From Anastatus disparis (taxonomy: Eukaryota; Arthropoda; Insecta; Hymenoptera; Eupelmidae), in contig JAFFSR010000221.1 of the NCBI GenBank assembly GCA_017163975.1, positions 1,860,001-1,924,000 of the forward strand: a DNA stretch of 64,000 nt. Reading direction: 5' to 3'. The notes beneath the pieces were generated by a model. The model saw only the letters and a list, made by a program, of their open reading frames with translations, did no database searches and had not been told where the DNA came from. Made by a program: the position numbers and the translations under genes. Below, piece by piece: positions 59,211-64,000 of the stretch (its first letter is position 1; each line of letters starts with the position of its first letter).

Positions 59211-60971
59211 TTAAATAGCATCTGCAATATCTTTATTGTCGTTATCTAATGCCACCTGCATTAGTGTCTGCTTTTTATTATTACAAGTATTTAAAATAGA
59301 AAAAAATTCATTAGTATTTTTATCTCGTATGTTTTCCAATTCTTTTATTATTTTAGAGTCACCATTTTTCGCTTCTTCGAATAATCTACTAATCAACAGT
59401 AACAAATCTTCAATTTCAGTATTTTTGGCATCATGAGCAAAATCAAGAGGCTTTTTATTACCTTTACTACTAGCAATATCAAATATTGCACCATATTTCA
59501 ATAAAGCATATACAACTTCAAGATGGTTAAATCTGGCAGCATAATGTAGTGGAGTCAAATTATTGTTATTAGTACAGTTTGGATTCGCGTGATATTTCAG
59601 TAAAACATTAACTATTTTGGCATAACCCTTCCATGAAGCATAAATTAATGGTGTTTCAAAACGAATATTTTTACAATCAGCTACTGCTCCTTTTCGTAGG
59701 CAATTTTCAACTTCAAAATGATTATTATCTTTTGTAGCTTTGAATAACTTTTGAATAAGTTTTAAAAATCCAATTACTTGTAAGCTTTGCATATCTTCTG
59801 CAATGTCTAATGTCCAAACATTTTCATCTAAGTTAGATTTGACATCAAAACATGCTCCATTCATAATTAAGAGTTTAACTACATTTAAATATCCAGCTAT
59901 GATTCCTAAACGTAAAGGCGTGAAATTATGCGTTGATTTTGCATTAACATCTGCTCCATTATTAATAAGAGTTTTAACTATTTCTTGATTTCCTGATGAA
60001 ACTGCAAAATGTAAAGGAGTTACATTTATCTCATTTGAAGTATTAACATCTGCTCCTCTTTCTAGAAGTAATTTAATCATTTCATTAACTTCATGATGTA
60101 CAGCATGGAGCAAGGGAGTCCAAAGTATATTATCTACTACATTAACATTGGCCTTATTTTTTATCAGAAAATCTACTATTTCTAAATTATTATTTCCTAC
60201 TGCAAGATGTAAAGCTGTTCTACCATCATCTGTCTTTGCATTTATATTTGCCCCTTTTTTTAACAAATTTTTTACTAAATTTAATGAACAACCATTGTTG
60301 GCAGCTTTATGTAGAGGAGTCCAATTTCGAAGCCCTAACGTATTAACATCGGCTCCATTTTCAATTAAAAAATCAGCCACTTCAATATTCTTTTGCTGAA
60401 TCGCTAGATTTAGAGCCGTGAAACCGTTTGATTCTTTAACATTCATTTCAGATCCATGTAGAATAAGTGCTTTTGCTATTTTTAGATGGCCTTCAAAAGA
60501 TGCACGATGTAAAGGTCTGACCTGATAACAATTTTCAGCATTAACGTTAAAACCCTTATTGATAAGCACATTCACTATATCTAAGTGACCTTTCTCTGCT
60601 GCTAAATGTAAGGGTGTATCAAGTTTATCTGTTGTAATATTAAGATCTGCTCCATTTTCAATTAAAGTATTTACTATATTCAAATGACCATGATGAGATG
60701 CAACACATAAAGGTGTAAAGCCGAAAGAACCTCTATGATTTACATCTGCTCCATGGGCAATGAGAAATTCAACGACTTCTAAATGATTTTTCCAAATTGC
60801 AAAATCTAAAGGTGTAATGTGATAATTTACAGTTACCACGTTGACATCTGTACCTTTTTGTAAGGAAGTTTTGACCGATTTCAAATCACCACATGCTGCT
60901 GCTATGTGAAGTTGTGTTAAACCTTTAACTTTTTGTGTTGACTCAAATAATTCATTTAAAATATTGAACAT
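59211..60971 (-). CDS. Intronless ankyrin-repeat protein
   Basis: A 586-residue protein in one exon, starting MFNILNELFESTQ. It consists almost wholly of about 14-16 ankyrin repeats of 33 residues (consensus TPLHxAxxxGHLEIVxxLIxxGADVN), from about residue 17 to the end. Two spacer-like stretches (LKLIQKLFKATKDNNHFEVE around 400 and LFEEAKNGDSKIIKELENIR around 520) interrupt them. Ankyrin arrays bind proteins; the partner is unknown. No signal peptide or membrane segment is seen. The last repeat stops after NDNKDIADAI, incomplete, so the protein may be truncated. Intronless ankyrin genes of this type occur in parasitoid wasps and their bacterial symbionts; the origin here is undecided. Confidence 0.9.
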   Translation of the reverse strand: MFNILNELFESTQKVKGLTQLHIAAACGDLKSVKTSLQKGTDVNVVTVNYHITPLDFAIWKNHLEVVEFLIAHGADVNHRGSFGFTPLCVASHHGHLNIVNTLIENGADLNITTDKLDTPLHLAAEKGHLDIVNVLINKGFNVNAENCYQVRPLHRASFEGHLKIAKALILHGSEMNVKESNGFTALNLAIQQKNIEVADFLIENGADVNTLGLRNWTPLHKAANNGCSLNLVKNLLKKGANINAKTDDGRTALHLAVGNNNLEIVDFLIKNKANVNVVDNILWTPLLHAVHHEVNEMIKLLLERGADVNTSNEINVTPLHFAVSSGNQEIVKTLINNGADVNAKSTHNFTPLRLGIIAGYLNVVKLLIMNGACFDVKSNLDENVWTLDIAEDMQSLQVIGFLKLIQKLFKATKDNNHFEVENCLRKGAVADCKNIRFETPLIYASWKGYAKIVNVLLKYHANPNCTNNNNLTPLHYAARFNHLEVVYALLKYGAIFDIASSKGNKKPLDFAHDAKNTEIEDLLLLISRLFEEAKNGDSKIIKELENIRDKNTNEFFSILNTCNNKKQTLMQVALDNDNKDIADAI

Positions 60972-62242
60972 GTTCCTGATTTTTAAGTATTATATAGATA
61001 AATATATGTCTTGCAATCAGCAAGAATTCGTGAAAAATATGTTTATAAATTCAAGCAAGGAAAATTTTTCAATATCTAGTTATAACTTATATTTTGCATT
61101 GTATACTATAACACAATCATTCACTTATTAAATTAAACAATCTGAGAATTCAATCTATACTTAGTACTTAAAACTATTACAGAGCTTTGTAATAGAATCT
61201 CAATTTCTAGATATTTTTAATAAAAAACTGCGAAGAATATAGTTTTTTAAGAAAACAAATAAATCTTTAAACAAAAATATAATAATGCGTTTGGGCAAAA
61301 TCTAACTAATCGTAAAACACGACTTCACGATCTCGTATGCTTTGTGCAACTAAACCGTACTATTCATCACTATTCGCGTATATTATCGCACGAAAGAAGT
61401 AATCATATACTTTTGCATTGATAACACTTGAATTCTGAGAATTTTTTTATAAACAGTGCAAGGCCTTGTTGGGAAAAAGATGAGGCAGGAAAAGGTTTTA
61501 TTTTAAATACGTCCAGTATTTCAAGAAAATAGTAGTTGAAATGTATAAAAAATAAAATAAGAAATATGTTGATAAAAATATCAAATAATATCGAAAGTAA
61601 AAAGTAGTTATATTTTATAATTAAATCTAAATAAATTGCGAAGTAGGATATGATTTACCTAAATGTGTTTAATTCATTCTTTATTATGTGTCTGTAAATT
61701 ATGAAGAAATACATGATTTATTGAATGTGCTTTAATTTTAAATAATCTGAAGAGTAAAAGAATGTAAATACTAAATTGTATGAAATGAAAGAAGCAGGGA
61801 CTTTTCAACAAGTATATATGTCGTTAGAATACAAAAGAGACTGCCAATTACCGAGTAAAAAATTAGAATTTTTATTTCTTCTAGAAACAGAGAATTCGGT
61901 GCTTTGTGTTAACTTCACTCTTGTCCTCTCAGCATTTATTTATGAAAAATATTAACTATTTAAGTTTTTTAAAACACTCTTAGATAAAAATTAATCATTC
62001 TAATTAATAAAAAAATTTTTATTTTAATAATGAACAAACATATAAAAAGTATAATTTTTCATTATTTCAAAAATATCTTTTAAAAGATAGTTTTACAAAA
62101 AAATATTAAAAATAACAAAATTTCTAAATTTTGTTAAAAACAAATTTTTTTTAAAATTAATTAGTTTTTGAACTATTGCAAAAAATTATATCCCTGATAG
62201 AAAATTAACCATTCTTTGATCATAATTGCTAATCGAAGCATG
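60972..62242. other. Upstream flank of the ankyrin gene and spacer
   Basis: AT-rich, with no gene supported on either strand. Confidence 0.5.
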
Positions 62243-62246
62243 TTAA

Positions 62247-62885
62247 GGTGGCTCAAGCGATTTTTTCTAAAAAAGTGAAACTATCCAAAATTTGTAATAA
62301 AATATTCTTTATATCGTAATATTTCGATATTTATTTTGAAAAATAGAGGTTGACGAACTATTTTTAAAGAAAAAGATGTTTTAATAATTGTAATTAATAC
62401 ATGTGCTCTTATGGGACTGAATCATAAATTAGGTTTTACGCTAATATAAAAAAGTACAAGTTAAAATAAAAATTATACACTTATAGTTTGTTTCACGGAG
62501 ATCATTTTTCAAGAAGAAAAAAAGGACTTGACGAGGAAATACAAGAGAAAATAAATCTAAAAGAATGCGAAATAGAATTTGCTACACATAATGGCAGCTT
62601 CTGCGCATGTGCGTCAGATACAGATGCCATACGTAAAGCTAACGTGCGTTCAGAGTGCTCGAAACCAACAAAACAGCAGGGACGTACCATAGTAAAACTT
62701 GTAATGAGAAACAAAACAAAAAATTTTTTTTCTTTTTTATTACTTTTGATTACTTAAAATTGTTTTCTTATCATAAGAAATAATCAATAATACTATTTAA
62801 TTAGTTATAATAGCTCTATCAATAAAAACATTTTGATGTCGCAGACAGGGCCCCGCTTGATACGGCACCAAGCGCTTGAGCCACC
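62247..62885. mobile_element. 639-base MITE with TTAA target duplication
   Basis: Flanked by TTAA at 62,243-62,246 and 62,886-62,889. The ends are GGTGGCTCAAGCG and, in complement, CGCTTGAGCCACC, 13 perfect terminal bases. The middle (62,490-62,720) is GC-richer and carries short open frames on both strands (89 and 70 codons) without recognisable similarity to a transposase. The TTAA target fits a piggyBac-like mode of insertion, although the terminal bases differ from the usual piggyBac ends. Confidence 0.85.
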
Positions 62886-62889
62886 TTAA

Positions 62890-63729
62890 AATGACTCTTA
62901 TTTAGAAATTTTGTTGAAAGAATTTCCAAAATTTCTAGATAAGTGGCTTTAAAATGCTTAGATCAGCCATTATGACCAAAAAATGATTAATTAACTATCA
63001 GGGAAAATTAATTCATGAACTCTCTCATTACAAGCATTCAAAAAATAAATTTTTTCATCACTATACAAATGTAAAAATTTTTGTATTCAATTATTGATTT
63101 TCTACTTTCAACAGGAGGTTTAATTGACAGCTATAATTTGTAGTTCATAAAAATTTAATATTGGAAAATTTGGAAACATATTATCCCTTTAAATATAAAT
63201 TAATATTATCTCTGTAAAATTTCATGTTCCCTTGAAGATTATTCCTTTGAAATAATATAATTTAAAATTCGATCATTTTGGGTCTTAATAATAATAAAAA
63301 GATAAGGTTTAAATAGAATTTATGTATCTTAAAAAAACTGTCGGCAAAGCTACATGAAATTTTACAGGACTAAATATTAATTACAAAATGTGCAAATCAA
63401 AACAGTGGATTATTATTCATCAGAGTTTCAATAAAAAATTAAATTTCTTATTATTATATTATTCGTATATTTTAAATAAATATCTTCACAAACCTCGCAT
63501 TTAATCACAAAGCATAAAAATGAAGAAATTCTTTTTATTTTAGGTTGAACAATAAAAATTTAGAATTAAATTTCATTTCTTATATTTTCATTTTAAGTAT
63601 TTCATACATAAAGACACTGAGAAAATTATACAAACCATAGTTATGCTTTACACAAAATATATTACATCCGTTTAATTAATATTCTATTCATATTGAATAA
63701 AAAATGTTTTTTTTTTTTTTTAATTATTT
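62890..63729. other. 3' flank of cadherin-like gene 2
   Basis: No gene. The part from about 63,540 resembles 51,640-51,830, the flank of cadherin-like gene 1 (TTTTCATTTTAAGTATTTCA, CATAGTTATGCTTTACACAA). Confidence 0.5.
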
Positions 63730-64000
63730 TTATCTAATATTTTTATAAAGGACCAAATAACCAATGTAAACTAAAAGACCAACTATAACAAGAGAAAGCA
63801 TTATTGTCGCCACCATGTATCCACTTGAGCTACTTTCTTCATCTGATTGTTTATCACAAATTACTGGTGAGACATTTGCGTCAACTGGGACTCCTAGAAA
63901 ATTAAATAATATTATTAAACAAATGAAAATTTTCCTAATAGTTTTTCAATTATCATGTGATTTTTGAAAAAATTGTTTTCCTTCATACCCGTGCCGGAAC
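63730..64000 (-). CDS. 3' end of cadherin-like gene 2 (partial, runs off the window)
   Basis: The last exon, 63,893-63,730, starts in the same phase as the final exon of gene 1. It encodes VPVDANVSPVICDKQSDEE, an SSSSGY segment, a membrane helix (MVATIMLSLVIVGLLVYIGY) and the tail YKNIR. Gene 1 has VPIDVYDSPVICVEES, the same kind of helix, and YKNVR. The end of the preceding exon is probably 64,000-63,989, followed by a GTATGA donor as in gene 1. The rest lies beyond the right edge. This confirms the gene 1 model and shows a tandem pair on the same strand. Confidence 0.85.

Noticed and set aside
59236..60399. Plus-strand frames inside the ankyrin gene
   Set aside because: Antisense shadows of the repeat; the minus-strand frame carries the ankyrin consensus.
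62488..62757. 89- and 70-codon frames as real genes
   Set aside because: They lie wholly inside the TTAA-flanked element and show no transposase motif or splice context.

Overview
The window looks like nuclear DNA of an insect, most likely a hymenopteran and possibly a parasitoid wasp. It is very AT-rich and has spliced genes with GT-AG introns of 65 to about 900 bases, a 7tm_6-type odorant receptor, tandem insect-type GMC oxidoreductases, a tRNA-derived SINE family and several small inverted-repeat transposons. No bacterial operon, genuine tRNA, rRNA or CRISPR array was seen. The order-level assignment is inference from gene style.

Layout. Bases 1 to about 20,100 are a gene desert with only SINEs, simple repeats and scattered GC-richer patches. 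At 20,103-20,326 (minus) there is one convincing coding exon with a start codon and a consensus splice donor, so the desert may be intron of a minus-strand gene that continues past the left edge. Bases 21.2-22.6 kb hold a composite retroposon-like element with a long foldback inside it. At 25.7-26.0 kb lies a broken SR-rich gene fragment. At 26.9-28.8 kb is a six-exon odorant receptor (plus) with one frame break.

Bases 30.6-41.9 kb are a tandem array of minus-strand, intronless leucine-rich-repeat (LRR) genes: three intact and one 5' remnant, each with its flanks duplicated. Bases 42.5-50.1 kb hold two tandem three-exon GMC oxidoreductases (plus), with duplicated upstream regions. Bases 50.4-51.2 kb hold a diverged tandem repeat of about 163 bases. 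Bases 51.8-55.0 kb hold a nine-exon, minus-strand gene that I reconstruct as a short single-pass membrane protein with cadherin-like repeats. The last exons of a paralogue lie at 63.7-64.0 kb and run off the right edge. Between them is an intronless ankyrin-repeat gene (59.2-61.0 kb, minus) and a 639-base element flanked by TTAA.

The genes do not form one pathway. The right half is a cluster of locally duplicating, fast-changing accessory families (chemoreceptor, LRR, GMC, cadherin-like, ankyrin). The strongest lead is the LRR array. Between its two closest copies, amino-acid changes pile up on the predicted exposed face of the LRR sheet, while the C-terminal domain is almost unchanged.
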